A stretch of DNA of 64,000 bases from Rhodoferax koreense (GTDB lineage: Bacteria; Pseudomonadota; Gammaproteobacteria; Burkholderiales; Burkholderiaceae_C), in NCBI RefSeq assembly GCF_001955695.1, contig NZ_CP019236.1, positions 4,340,001-4,404,000 of the forward strand, written 5' to 3'. The notes under the pieces were generated by a model that did not search any database, was not told where the DNA came from, and was given only the letters and a program-made list of their open reading frames with translations. The position numbers and the translations under genes were made by a program. This document shows positions 49,405-58,317 of the stretch, piece by piece (the stretch's first letter is position 1; each line of letters begins with the position of its first letter).

Positions 49405-50847
49405 TCAATGCCTGGCGCCGGGTGGCGGGGTGCGCGGCTTGCGGTTCGGATCCACCGGCTGGGGCCGCAGGACGCCCACGGTGAGCTGGTCATCGCCAAA
49501 GTATTTCGCCGCCACGGCCTGCACCTGGGCGGCGGTGACGTCGCGCAGCCGCGCAATGATGCGGTCGCCGGCATCGATCGGCAGGCCCTGCACCCAGTTG
49601 CTGCCGAGTTCGCGCGCCTGGCCCATCACCGAGTCGAGCTTGTAGACCTCGCTCGACACCCACTGCGTCTTCACGCGCTGCAGTTCGGCGTCGGACACGC
49701 CCTCGCGGGCGATGCGCGCCACCTGCTCGCGCAGCGCGGCTTCCACCTGTTCGGCCGTCTTGCCGGCGGCGGGCACGCCGTCGAGCGTGAACAGCTGGGG
49801 GCCGCGGCCGAGCAGGCCGTTGCCGGCGCCGGCGCTGTCGGCCACGCGGCCCTCGCCCTGGGTGAGCGCGCGGTCCAGCCGCGCCCCGGGATAACCATCG
49901 AGCACCTCGGCCAGGATGGTCAGCGCCAGCGCGTCGTTGCTGCCGGCGTCGGTCGCGTCGATGCCGGCAAAGGACGGCACCCGGAAGGCCAGCGCCACGT
50001 AGGCCTGCTCGGCCGGCGCCTTGAAGTCGATGCGGCGGATGCCGGCCTGCGCGGGTTCGATGCGCGGCTTGCGTGCGGGCAGCGCGCGCTGCGCAATCGC
50101 GCCGTAGTACTTCTCGACGAGGCGCTTGGCTTCGGCCACGTCCACGTCGCCGGCCACCACCACGGCGGCATTGTGGGGTGCGTACCAGGTGCGCCAGAAG
50201 TTGCGCACGTCGTCTGGTGTCATTGCGTCGAGGTCGCTCATCCAGCCGACCACGGGGCGGTGGTAGGGCGAGGCCGTGAACACGGCCGCGTTCAGCGCCT
50301 CGTAGAGCTGGGCGCGCGGCGAATCCTCGGTGCGCATGCGCCGCTCTTCCTTCACGACTTCGATCTCCTTCTTGAATTCACCGTCGGGCCACTGGTTGTG
50401 GGCGAAACGGTCGGCCTCCAGGCGGATCACGTCCTCGAGCCGGCTGGAAGGAATCTGCTGGTAATAACCGGTGTAGTCGCGCGTGGTGAATGCGTTCTCG
50501 CGCCCGCCGAGCGCGGCCACGCGGCGCGAGAACTCGCCGGGCTTCAACTGGGCCGAACCCTTGAACATCATGTGCTCGAGCGCATGGGCCACGCCGGACG
50601 TGCCGTCCACCTCGTCGATCGCGCCCACGCGCACCCACAGCATGTTCACCGCCGTCGGCGCGCGCCGGTCGGGCTTGATGATCACGGTCAGTCCATTGGG
50701 CAGCACGAACTGCGTGGCCTGGGCGGAGGCCGAGGCGCTCGGCTGGGGCGTGGCGGAAGGGCCGGGGGATGGTGCGGTCTGCGCGATGGCTGGAAGCCAG
50801 AATCCAAGACAAAGCAAGGAAGAAAACAGGACGTTGAAGCGTTTCAT
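49405..50847 (-). CDS. M16-family zinc metallopeptidase, catalytic subunit
   Basis: A 480-residue exported peptidase. A signal peptide and a Pro/Ser-rich linker (QTAPSPGPSATPQPSAS) are followed by the inverted zinc motif HxxEH in HALEHMMFKG, then KKEIEVVKEERRMR with the third metal ligand Glu. The second domain starts near residue 250. The ATG at 50847 is chosen over an upstream start because it opens the signal peptide (MKRFNVLFSSLL). It is divergent from ftsY, and only 28 bases separate the two starts. Confidence 0.9.
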   Translation of the reverse strand: MKRFNVLFSSLLCLGFWLPAIAQTAPSPGPSATPQPSASASAQATQFVLPNGLTVIIKPDRRAPTAVNMLWVRVGAIDEVDGTSGVAHALEHMMFKGSAQLKPGEFSRRVAALGGRENAFTTRDYTGYYQQIPSSRLEDVIRLEADRFAHNQWPDGEFKKEIEVVKEERRMRTEDSPRAQLYEALNAAVFTASPYHRPVVGWMSDLDAMTPDDVRNFWRTWYAPHNAAVVVAGDVDVAEAKRLVEKYYGAIAQRALPARKPRIEPAQAGIRRIDFKAPAEQAYVALAFRVPSFAGIDATDAGSNDALALTILAEVLDGYPGARLDRALTQGEGRVADSAGAGNGLLGRGPQLFTLDGVPAAGKTAEQVEAALREQVARIAREGVSDAELQRVKTQWVSSEVYKLDSVMGQARELGSNWVQGLPIDAGDRIIARLRDVTAAQVQAVAAKYFGDDQLTVGVLRPQPVDPNRKPRTPPPGARH

Positions 50848-50875
50848 AGAATCATTGATTCTAAGAACGCACCAA

Positions 50876-52207
50876 ATGTTCAGCTTTTTCAAGAAAAAAC
50901 CGCTTCCACCCGCAGTTCAGCCCGAAGTCGCCGCGCCGCCGCCCCTGCCCGAACCAGCGACGCCCGCGCCCGAAATCGCCGCGCCCTCCGCTGAACCTGC
51001 GCCCGAAGCCACGCTCGATCCGGCGCTGCTCGTGCCCGAGCTCGCGCCGCGCTTCGAGATGCCGGCCGAGAAATCCGGCAGCTCGCCCCTGGGCTGGCTG
51101 CGCAACGCCTTCGGCGGCAAACCGCCGGCCGAACCGGCGCCGCAGCCCGATGCCGCGGCCCCTGTCCAACCGGTGCCAGCCCCTGCCCCGATACCGACCC
51201 CTGCAACGCCGCCCGCAGCCGCGCCGGCGCCCGGCCCAGCCCCCTCGTGGAAGCCAGCACCCGAGCCTGCCGTCGACTTCCCGGCCGCCGAGCCCGCCGT
51301 CGCGCCCGCACGCAAGGGCTGGCTCGACAAACTCAAGGCGGGCCTGCGCAAGACCGGCTCGAGCATCGCCACCGTCTTCACCGGCACGCAAATCGACGAC
51401 GCGCTCTACGAGGAACTCGAGGACGCGCTGCTGATGGCCGACACCGGCGTCAAGGCCACCGAACGCCTGCTCGCCGACCTCAAGCGCCGCGTGAAGGAGC
51501 ACAAGGCCGCCGACCCGGCCGCCGTCAAGGGCCTGCTGGCGGACGCCCTCACCGACCTGCTCACCCCCTTGCAGAAGTCGCTCGTGATCGGCCAGTACAC
51601 GCCGACCGTGATCATGGTCACGGGTGTGAATGGCGCCGGCAAGACCACGTCCATCGGCAAACTCACCAAGCACCTGGCCACCGAAGGCGCGAGTGTGCTG
51701 CTGGCCGCGGCCGACACCTTCCGCGCCGCGGCACGCGAGCAGCTCGGCGTCTGGGCCGACCGCAACACGGTGGAGATCATCAGCCAGGAAGGCGGCGACC
51801 CGGCCGCGGTGAGCTTCGACGCGGTGAGCGCGGGCAAGGCGCGCGGCAAGGACGTGGTGCTGGTGGATACCGCCGGCCGCTTGCCGACGCAGCTGCACCT
51901 GATGGAAGAACTGAAGAAGATCCGCCGCGTGGTGCAGAAGGCGGATGCGACCGCACCCCACGAGGTGCTGCTGGTCATCGACGGCAACACCGGCCAGAAC
52001 GCGCTGGCCCAGGTCCGCGCCTTCGACGACGCCATCGGCCTGACCGGCCTGATCGTCACCAAGCTCGATGGCACGGCCAAGGGCGGCGTGCTCGCGGCGA
52101 TCGCGCAGGAGCGGCCAATCCCGGTCTACTTCATCGGCGTCGGCGAAAAGCTCGAGGACCTGGAAACCTTCAACGCGCGCGAATTCGCGCAGGCGCTGCT
52201 GAGCTAG
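50876..52207 (+). CDS. ftsY: Signal recognition particle receptor FtsY
   Basis: A 443-residue GTPase that docks SRP-ribosome complexes at the inner membrane. The first 150 residues are a basic start (MFSFFKKKPL) and a long Pro/Ala-rich linker in place of the acidic A domain of E. coli. The NG domain follows with P-loop GVNGAGKTTSIGKL, AAADTFRAAAREQL, VLVDTAGRLPT and TKLDGTAKGG. The start is next to the divergent M16 gene, so both promoters must overlap each other's 5' ends. Confidence 0.96.
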   Translation: MFSFFKKKPLPPAVQPEVAAPPPLPEPATPAPEIAAPSAEPAPEATLDPALLVPELAPRFEMPAEKSGSSPLGWLRNAFGGKPPAEPAPQPDAAAPVQPVPAPAPIPTPATPPAAAPAPGPAPSWKPAPEPAVDFPAAEPAVAPARKGWLDKLKAGLRKTGSSIATVFTGTQIDDALYEELEDALLMADTGVKATERLLADLKRRVKEHKAADPAAVKGLLADALTDLLTPLQKSLVIGQYTPTVIMVTGVNGAGKTTSIGKLTKHLATEGASVLLAAADTFRAAAREQLGVWADRNTVEIISQEGGDPAAVSFDAVSAGKARGKDVVLVDTAGRLPTQLHLMEELKKIRRVVQKADATAPHEVLLVIDGNTGQNALAQVRAFDDAIGLTGLIVTKLDGTAKGGVLAAIAQERPIPVYFIGVGEKLEDLETFNAREFAQALLS

Positions 52208-52460
52208 GCACCAGCGGGCGGCTTGCGCAGCGTCCTCCCACGCATCGACGCCTCCCCGCATACCGATCCGCTTTCCACTGGCTGCAAAGAGTCGGCCAGT
52301 GCGTTTCTATTTATATTTTTGATGTATACATAAAAAATATAAATTACAAATTAAGAACAAAATTTATCGACGTTAAAAATTTGACGAGCTGTATTTCGGT
52401 ATACGAATAGCATGCAAGCCTCAATTAGTTCAAAAACTCAGCAAATTTTGAGGAAGCACC
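52208..52460. other. AT-rich upstream region of the PEP-CTERM gene
   Basis: A 253-base gap whose middle (about 52305-52380) is strikingly AT-rich beside the high-GC genes around it. It contains a perfect 10-base palindrome ATGTATACAT at 52322-52331 and a TTGACG (52381-52386) that could be a -35 for the next gene. I find no clear sigma54 site and no RNA gene. It may be a silencer-bound or curved-DNA promoter. Confidence 0.5.
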
Positions 52461-53216
52461 ATGCCAACCACTTCGTTTTTCAAGCGGATCCCATCGGTCA
52501 AACTCTGGACTGCGGCTGCCGTCGCTTTGTGGGGCCTGCAGGCCAGCTCAGCAGGCGCCACGACCACTCTGGCCTACCAGGACACTTTCGAGGGCGGGCA
52601 AACCGTCGACTATGTCAACAGCGCTCCCGTGTTCGGCGAGACCGTCTACCACGCGGGCTTGATGCAATTTATTAAAACGGACGACGGGGTCTCCAGTCTC
52701 TTCCAGGCCTACTGCGTACAACTAAGTCAGTATTCCGGTTACGCCACCAACGTCTACAGTCTCGTCGACGGCCTCAGCTACTTCGGCGCGGAAAAGGCGG
52801 ACGACCTTCGCCGCCTGATGACCGAGTTCGATCGATGGAATGGCAGCAGCCCGCTCACCGCCCAGGCCACCGGCGCACTGCAAATGGCCATCTGGGAAAT
52901 CGTGCAGGAAACCGATCGCATCGACGGCAGCCTGCACTACGACCTGGCTTCCGGCAATCTGATCGAAACATCGACCGGCGTCGGTACCGCCGCGCTCGCC
53001 CAGGGCTGGCTGGACGGGTTGAAGTCTGTCACCAGCCAATACCAGATCAGCGTCTACACCAATCCGACCTACCAGGACTACTTGGTTGTCGACAAGCTGT
53101 CGAGCGGCGGTTCTGGCGAGAACCACGTGCCCGAGCCGGGCAGCCTGGCCCTGATGCTGGGCGCGCTCGGGGTCATGGGCGGTGTCGCAAGCCGCCGGAA
53201 GACGCACCCCGTCTGA
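52461..53216 (+). CDS. PEP-CTERM sorting-domain protein with a probable thioester domain
   Basis: A 251-residue exported protein. A signal peptide (to about residue 33) and a C-terminal sorting signal VPEPGSLALMLGALGVMG plus basic tail SRRK mark it for the exosortase/archaeosortase system. The body has Cys85 in FQAYCVQLSQ and Gln141 in ALQMAIWEIVQE, matching the Cys...Gln pattern of thioester domains, in which an internal bond lets surface proteins bind targets covalently. A GAGGAAG site precedes the ATG. The exosortase gene is not in the window. The AT-rich upstream region sets it apart from its neighbours. Confidence 0.8.
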   Translation: MPTTSFFKRIPSVKLWTAAAVALWGLQASSAGATTTLAYQDTFEGGQTVDYVNSAPVFGETVYHAGLMQFIKTDDGVSSLFQAYCVQLSQYSGYATNVYSLVDGLSYFGAEKADDLRRLMTEFDRWNGSSPLTAQATGALQMAIWEIVQETDRIDGSLHYDLASGNLIETSTGVGTAALAQGWLDGLKSVTSQYQISVYTNPTYQDYLVVDKLSSGGSGENHVPEPGSLALMLGALGVMGGVASRRKTHPV

Positions 53217-53223
53217 GCCCTGC

Positions 53224-54000
53224 TCAACCGCCTGGCTGCCCGTCGGCAGGCGGCCTCTTGTCGCAAGCGCCGGTGAAAAGCCGCTTGCCATTGGGCGCAA
53301 TCAACCGCGCCTCGCGCGCCGAGCGGTCCACCACCCACTGCGCGGCGCTGCCGAACACCACGGCGGTGTCGGTCACGTAGCCGGAACTCAGCCACTGCCG
53401 ATTGACCACGACGGCATCCTCGCTGTCGCTGAAACGGATCTGCACCCCGCGCCGCACGGCGCCCTTGCCGTCGGATTGCAGATCGCAATACAGCGTCTGC
53501 ATGTCGGGCGGCCCCCCCTCTTCCAGGCTCTTCCTGGCCAACTGCACGGCCCGGCCGGGCTGGCTCGAGGCCTGGCAGGCGAAGTCCGCCACCATCCAGG
53601 TGCCATCGAGCATGTGCACGGCGTTGAAGGCCAGGCCAGCCACGTCGATCGCACCCGCGCGCCGCTGCGGCGGCAGCACCGGCGCATCGGGCGACAGCGA
53701 CCCTGAAGGCAGCGTGGAGGCCAGCGTGGCGATGCGCAGCGGGCCCTGGCAATCGGCCACGAACTCCGCCCGCCCGGCAATCGGGCTCGGCTGGCGCATG
53801 TTGATCAGGAAATAACTGCCGACCACGTAGCGGCTGCCGATCAGTTCGAGCGAAATGGTGTCCACGCCGATCAACACGTCGTCGATGCGCTGCACCATCT
53901 GGAAGTCCTTGGCCACCGGCTCGGGGGCCGTCTCCGCAAGTGCGCCAGCGCCGCCAAGGGTGATGAGCAGGCCGGTGAGCGCGGAACGGATCGGGGGCAT
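53224..54000 (-). CDS. Secreted protein of unknown function
   Basis: A 258-residue protein with signal peptide (MPPIRSALTGLLITLGGAGALA) and no family I recognise. The mature part is rich in predicted beta strands (DDVLIGVDTISLELIGSRYVVGSYFLIN) and has three to four Cys (ADCQG, FACQAS, YCDLQ, GACDK) that could pair in the periplasm. It converges with the PEP-CTERM gene seven bases away. The start at 54000 opens the signal peptide. Confidence 0.65.
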   Translation of the reverse strand: MPPIRSALTGLLITLGGAGALAETAPEPVAKDFQMVQRIDDVLIGVDTISLELIGSRYVVGSYFLINMRQPSPIAGRAEFVADCQGPLRIATLASTLPSGSLSPDAPVLPPQRRAGAIDVAGLAFNAVHMLDGTWMVADFACQASSQPGRAVQLARKSLEEGGPPDMQTLYCDLQSDGKGAVRRGVQIRFSDSEDAVVVNRQWLSSGYVTDTAVVFGSAAQWVVDRSAREARLIAPNGKRLFTGACDKRPPADGQPGG

Positions 54001-54077
54001 GGTGTCCAGAAGTGAGGTCCGCCGCAGTTTACCTGCCGGTATCTCCCGGGTTGGGCGGATACATCTCCAAATGCAAC

Positions 54078-54854
54078 TCAGGCCGCGAGCATCGGCCTTT
54101 CCTCGCGGAAGCCCGCATACGCGCGCCGCGCGAGCGCCCGGGCCAGCACCCAGGCCGGGTCCACACACCGTAGCCGCGGGTGACCGGGCACGGCGGGCAG
54201 CGCCAGCGGGATCTCGGTGCAGCCGAGGATCAGCGTGGACAGGCCATGCCGTTCGGCCAGTGCGCGCGCCACGGGTTCGAAACAATCGCGTGCCAGCGCC
54301 AGGTCGTTGACCTTCACGCCGTGGTAGATGCCATGCATCAAACGCTCGCGCTCGGCCTCGGTGGGCAGATGGCAGGCGATGCCGGCGTCTCGCAGCACAC
54401 CGTCGTACAGGCCTGCGCGGTAAGTGCCGGCTGTCGCCAGTAGGCCGACTTCGCGCACGCCTTGCGCCCGCAGGTCGTGAGCGACTTCATGCGCCACGTG
54501 CAGCACTTCGATCTGCGGGAACCGCTGCTGCAGCAAGCCGTGCCAGGCATGGGCCGTGTTGCAGGCCACGGCCACGGTGGTGGCGCCGAGCGCAGCGAGC
54601 CGGCCCAGGGCCTGCAGCATCGGGTCGAGCGGCTGGTGCGCGCCAGCTCGCCCGGCATGCGGCGCATCCAGGGCGGCGGTGCGGTCGGGCACGGGCACCT
54701 GGGCCAGCCAGTGTTCGGGGAACGACTGGTCCGACACCGGCAGGCCGAGCGCCTGCAGATGCGCCGCGCAGGCCTGCACGAACAGCCGTGCGAAATCCGC
54801 CCCGGCCGCCGGGCCCATGCCGCCGAGGATGCCGACCACGCTGGGGGATTTCAT
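54078..54854 (-). CDS. Aspartate/glutamate racemase-family protein
   Basis: A 258-residue cofactor-independent racemase. It has GILGGMGPAAGADFARLF at the start and the two catalytic Cys in AVACNTAHAW and ILGCTEIPL, the full pair for a racemase. It should interconvert L- and D-aspartate or glutamate. It is 14 bases downstream of a matching amino-acid binding-protein gene on the same strand, so the two are cotranscribed. A D-amino-acid dehydrogenase gene is divergent beyond that, which supports D-amino acid use. Confidence 0.87.
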   Translation of the reverse strand: MKSPSVVGILGGMGPAAGADFARLFVQACAAHLQALGLPVSDQSFPEHWLAQVPVPDRTAALDAPHAGRAGAHQPLDPMLQALGRLAALGATTVAVACNTAHAWHGLLQQRFPQIEVLHVAHEVAHDLRAQGVREVGLLATAGTYRAGLYDGVLRDAGIACHLPTEAERERLMHGIYHGVKVNDLALARDCFEPVARALAERHGLSTLILGCTEIPLALPAVPGHPRLRCVDPAWVLARALARRAYAGFREERPMLAA

Positions 54855-54868
54855 CGCCGCGGCTCCGC

Positions 54869-55753
54869 TCACATCGCGGGTTTGTCGCTGAGCGCCTTCA
54901 AGTTGTCCTTCAACTGTTGGCTCATCGGCAGGTTCAGGTTGATGTTCTTCGGCGGGATCGGCGACATGAACCACTTGGTGTAGAGTTTCTCGAAGTCACC
55001 CGACTTCATGAGGCCCGAGATCACGCCGTCGACCAGCGCCTTGAAGGCCGGGTCGTCCTTCCTCAGCATGCAGGCGTAGGGCTCGACCTGCAGCGAATCG
55101 CCGACCACGTCGAGCGAGGCCGGATCCTTCGAGTTGGCCTTCAGGCCGAACAGCAGGATGTCGTCCATCGCGAAGGCCACGGCGCGGCCGCCTTCCACCA
55201 TCAGCAGCGAATCGTCGTGGTCCTTGCCCAGCACGACGTTCATGCCGAGGTTGTTGTCGGTGTTGTACTTGCGGATCACCTGGGCGTTGGTGGTGCCGGT
55301 GGTGCTGGCCACGTTCTTGCCGGCCAGGTCGGCGTAGTTCTTGATGTTGGAAGACTTCTTCACCAGCAGCCGCGTGCCGGTGTAGAAATGGTTGATGGCG
55401 AAGGCCACTTCCTGCCCGCGCGTCGTGTTGTTGGTGGTGGAGCCGCATTCGAGGTCGATCGTGCCGTTGGTCAGCAGCGGGATGCGGTTCTGCGAGGTGA
55501 CGGGCATCATGACCACTTCAAGCGCGGGCTTGTTGACCTTCTTCTTCACCGCATCGACGATGGCCGCCGTCAGGTCGGCCGAGAAACCCACCGCCGCGCC
55601 GGCCCCCGCGAGGTAGCTGAAAGGCACGGAGGATTCGCGGTAGGCCACGGTGATCTTGTTGCTCTCCGTCACCTTGGAGAGCGTGTCGGCATGGGCGGCG
55701 GCCAGCAGTCCGCAGGCCAGCAGGGAGGCGGTGGTCACAACGTGGAATTTCAT
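54869..55753 (-). CDS. Glutamate/aspartate-type ABC transporter substrate-binding protein
   Basis: A 294-residue periplasmic binding protein of family 3. The signal peptide ends AAAHA near residue 22, then TVAYRESSVPFSYL, TIDLECGSTTNNTTR and GRAVAFAMDDILLFG are typical of GltI-like proteins. No permease or ATPase genes are adjacent, so it works with a transporter encoded elsewhere. It is followed by the racemase gene and is divergent from dadA. Acidic amino acids are the likely ligands, inferred from both similarity and context. Confidence 0.88.
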   Translation of the reverse strand: MKFHVVTTASLLACGLLAAAHADTLSKVTESNKITVAYRESSVPFSYLAGAGAAVGFSADLTAAIVDAVKKKVNKPALEVVMMPVTSQNRIPLLTNGTIDLECGSTTNNTTRGQEVAFAINHFYTGTRLLVKKSSNIKNYADLAGKNVASTTGTTNAQVIRKYNTDNNLGMNVVLGKDHDDSLLMVEGGRAVAFAMDDILLFGLKANSKDPASLDVVGDSLQVEPYACMLRKDDPAFKALVDGVISGLMKSGDFEKLYTKWFMSPIPPKNINLNLPMSQQLKDNLKALSDKPAM

Positions 55754-55986
55754 GCAAGTCCTTTCGGGGGGGGCGGTTGGGAGGATCGAAAACGCAGCGC
55801 CAGTGTAGGCAGAGCTTCCTGGGCGCGGAAATTCATTTTGAGGGACAGCCCATGCCGGAAAGTTATGGGCAGGGCGCCCCACGGCCGGCCGCCGGCCCAT
55901 GAGTTCGCGTCATGGGCGGCCCCGCTTTTTGCATTGTTCAAAGTCTGCCATCCCCCGTAAAGTCGCCGCATTCAGGGAGAAAACCA

Positions 55987-57195
55987 ATGCGGGTCTGCGT
56001 GATGGGGGCGGGAATCGTCGGTCTGGCCACGGCCTATCGGCTCAACGATGCGGGCTTCGATGTGACCGTGGTCGACCGCGCCGCCCCGGGCCGCGGCGCC
56101 AGCGGCGGCAACGGCGCACAGCTCAGTTATTCCTATGTGCAGCCGCTGGCCGATCCGTCGATCTGGGCCCAGTTGCCCACGCTGCTGTTCTCCAGGTCGT
56201 CACCCCTGAAGCTGCGCCCCCAGCTCGATCCGGCGCAATGGCGCTGGGCGCTGCAGTTCCTCGCGGCCTGCAATGCCGAGACCTCGCGCAGCACCACCGT
56301 GGCCCTGCTCGCGCTGGCCGCACGCAGCCGGCTCGGCTTCGAAGCGATGATGCAGCGCGAAGCCCTGGCCTGCGATTTCTCGGCCACCGGCAAGCTGGTG
56401 CTGTACGCCACGGCAGCTTCGTTCGAGAAGGCGACGAAACAGCTCGCGCTGCAGCAGTCGCTCGGCGTGCAGCAGCGCGCCGTGGACGCGGTCGAATGTG
56501 TGGCCATCGAGCCCGCGCTGCGGCACTACGCGCCGCACATCGCCGGCGCGATCCACACGCCCAGCGAATGCGCAGCCGACTGCCTGAAGACCTGTAGCGG
56601 CCTGGTCGACGTGCTGCGCGCGCGCGGCGTCGCCTTCCTGCTCGACACCCACATCGAAGGCTTCGAGCGGCGTGGCGAGCGGCTCGTGGCGCTGCGCACC
56701 GCGCGTGGCGAGGTCACGGCGGATCAATTCGTCATGGCGCTGGGCGCGTTCTCGCCGAAGCTGGCCGGCATGCTCGGCGCGTTCCTGCCGGTGTATCCGC
56801 TCAAGGGTTACAGCATCACCGTGCCCACCGATCTCGCCGCAAGCGACGCGCCGCGCGTCAGCGTGACCGACAGCGCGCGCAAGGTGGTGTTCGCGCGGGT
56901 CGGCGAACGCCTGCGCGTGGCCGGTATGGCCGAACTCGTGGGCTACGACGACGCCATTCCGGACGACCGCATCGCCTCGCTCGTGGTCTCCACGAAAACG
57001 CTGTTCCCGGCCTGCAGCAGCTTTGCCGAGTTGAACCCCTGGACCGGCATGCGCCCGGCCACACCCACCGGCCTGCCCATCGTCGGCCGGCTGCCGCGCG
57101 CGCCGAGCAACCTGGTGTTCAACACGGGCCATGGCGCGCTCGGCTTCACGCTGGCCTTCGGCACGGCGGAAGGTGTGGTCGAAAGCCTCGGGTGA
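55987..57195 (+). CDS. D-amino acid dehydrogenase-like FAD oxidoreductase
   Basis: A 402-residue flavoprotein of the DadA group: the FAD-binding GAGIVGLATAYRL at 8-20, then GASGGNGAQLSYSYVQPLADP near residue 40, typical of DadA. Near the C-terminus GMRPATPTGLPIVGR and FNTGHGALGFTLAFG are the family's last blocks. It oxidises D-amino acids to keto acids and passes electrons to the respiratory chain. It is divergent from the acidic amino-acid binding-protein and racemase genes. A GGGAG ribosome site precedes the ATG. Its stop abuts an inverted repeat. Confidence 0.88.
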   Translation: MRVCVMGAGIVGLATAYRLNDAGFDVTVVDRAAPGRGASGGNGAQLSYSYVQPLADPSIWAQLPTLLFSRSSPLKLRPQLDPAQWRWALQFLAACNAETSRSTTVALLALAARSRLGFEAMMQREALACDFSATGKLVLYATAASFEKATKQLALQQSLGVQQRAVDAVECVAIEPALRHYAPHIAGAIHTPSECAADCLKTCSGLVDVLRARGVAFLLDTHIEGFERRGERLVALRTARGEVTADQFVMALGAFSPKLAGMLGAFLPVYPLKGYSITVPTDLAASDAPRVSVTDSARKVVFARVGERLRVAGMAELVGYDDAIPDDRIASLVVSTKTLFPACSSFAELNPWTGMRPATPTGLPIVGRLPRAPSNLVFNTGHGALGFTLAFGTAEGVVESLG

Positions 57196-57197
57196 CC

Positions 57198-57268
57198 CCG
57201 TTCGCACTGAGCCTGTCGAAGTGCTCCTTGAAGGGACACAGGTGCTTCGACAGGCTCAGCACGAACGG
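57198..57268. repeat. REP-like inverted repeat
   Basis: Arms at 57198-57224 and 57244-57268 form a stem. The left arm contains GAGCCTGTCGAAG and the right arm CTTCGACAGGCTC, and the ends CCGTTCG and CGAACGG also pair. It shares its core with the array at 26512-26623. It lies between the converging dadA-like and LysR genes, where it could end or protect both transcripts. Confidence 0.8.
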
Positions 57269-57287
57269 AGTGTGTCGCCGACTTGGA

Positions 57288-58187
57288 TTAAACGACCTCG
57301 GCCAGCGTCTGCTGCAGGCAGCGCACAAAAGCCCGCGCCGCCACCGAACCCGGCTTGCCTGCCGGCCGCAAGGCCATGATGGGCACGGGAATCAAGGGTT
57401 CGAGCGCGAGCACATCGACCTTCGCCGGGTCCGCCGAAGCCGCCGTGCACCCGTCCACCAAGGCCACGCCCAGCCCGTGGTGCGCCAGGGCCAGCGCCGC
57501 ATGGTAGGTCTGCACCGTCAGCCGGAATTGCAGGCCCACGGCGGCTTCGCGGCAGGCCTGGTTCAGGCTGCGGCCGACGGGATCGTGCACGTCCAGACCG
57601 ATGACCGGCGCCTTGGCCAGATCCGCCAGCGCCACGCTGCCGCGCCTGAGCAGACGCGCAGGCAACAAGCCCTTGGGCGCCACGCAGACGATGCGCGCCT
57701 CGGCCAGCGGCTCCTGCGCCAGCGCGGCGTGGCCGGCGGCGCTGAAGAGGAAGCCGATGTCAGCCTCCTGCAGGACCAGCGCCGAGACGATCTGCGGCGA
57801 ATGCAAGGCCTTGAGGCTGATCGGCACGTCGGGGTGCCTGACGCGGAAGCGCCGGATGGCGCGCGGCAGCATCTCGAAGCTCAGCGCGAGCACGCTGACC
57901 ACGCGCAGTTCGGCCTCGCTCTGGCCCAGCTTCAGGTTGCCGGCCAGGCGCTGCACCTCGTCGAGCTGCGCGAACAGCCGCTCCACATGCGGCGCCAGGG
58001 TGAGCGCCTCCGGCGTGGGCACGAGCCGGCCCTTGGCGCGCTGGAACAGCGCGAAGCCGAGCTGCAGTTCGGCATGCTGCAGGATGCGGCTCACCGCCGG
58101 CTGGGTCACGTTGATGAGCCGTGCGGCGCCGCTCACGCTGCCGGTGAGCATGACGGCGTTGAATACCTCGATGTGTCGCAAGCGCAT
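57288..58187 (-). CDS. LysR-family transcriptional regulator
   Basis: A 299-residue regulator beginning MRLRHIEVFNAVMLTGSV with helix-turn-helix AARLINVTQPAVSRILQHAE. The effector domain follows (about 90-295), with blocks such as GLGVALVDGCTA. It converges with the dadA-like gene and is divergent from the carboxylesterase gene. LysR regulators usually control a divergent neighbour, so either the esterase or the amino-acid set could be its target. The effector is unknown. Confidence 0.9.
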   Translation of the reverse strand: MRLRHIEVFNAVMLTGSVSGAARLINVTQPAVSRILQHAELQLGFALFQRAKGRLVPTPEALTLAPHVERLFAQLDEVQRLAGNLKLGQSEAELRVVSVLALSFEMLPRAIRRFRVRHPDVPISLKALHSPQIVSALVLQEADIGFLFSAAGHAALAQEPLAEARIVCVAPKGLLPARLLRRGSVALADLAKAPVIGLDVHDPVGRSLNQACREAAVGLQFRLTVQTYHAALALAHHGLGVALVDGCTAASADPAKVDVLALEPLIPVPIMALRPAGKPGSVAARAFVRCLQQTLAEVV

Positions 58188-58317
58188 GGGAACTCCGGCG
58201 CCGAAACGGCTGGCGCGATGCGGGCAATATACGTTGGCCGGCCCATGGGGTTCGGGCTTCCTTAAAATCGCCGGTTCCGCTCTTTCGGCGGCCCGCCACT
58301 CAATCCACCGCACCGCC

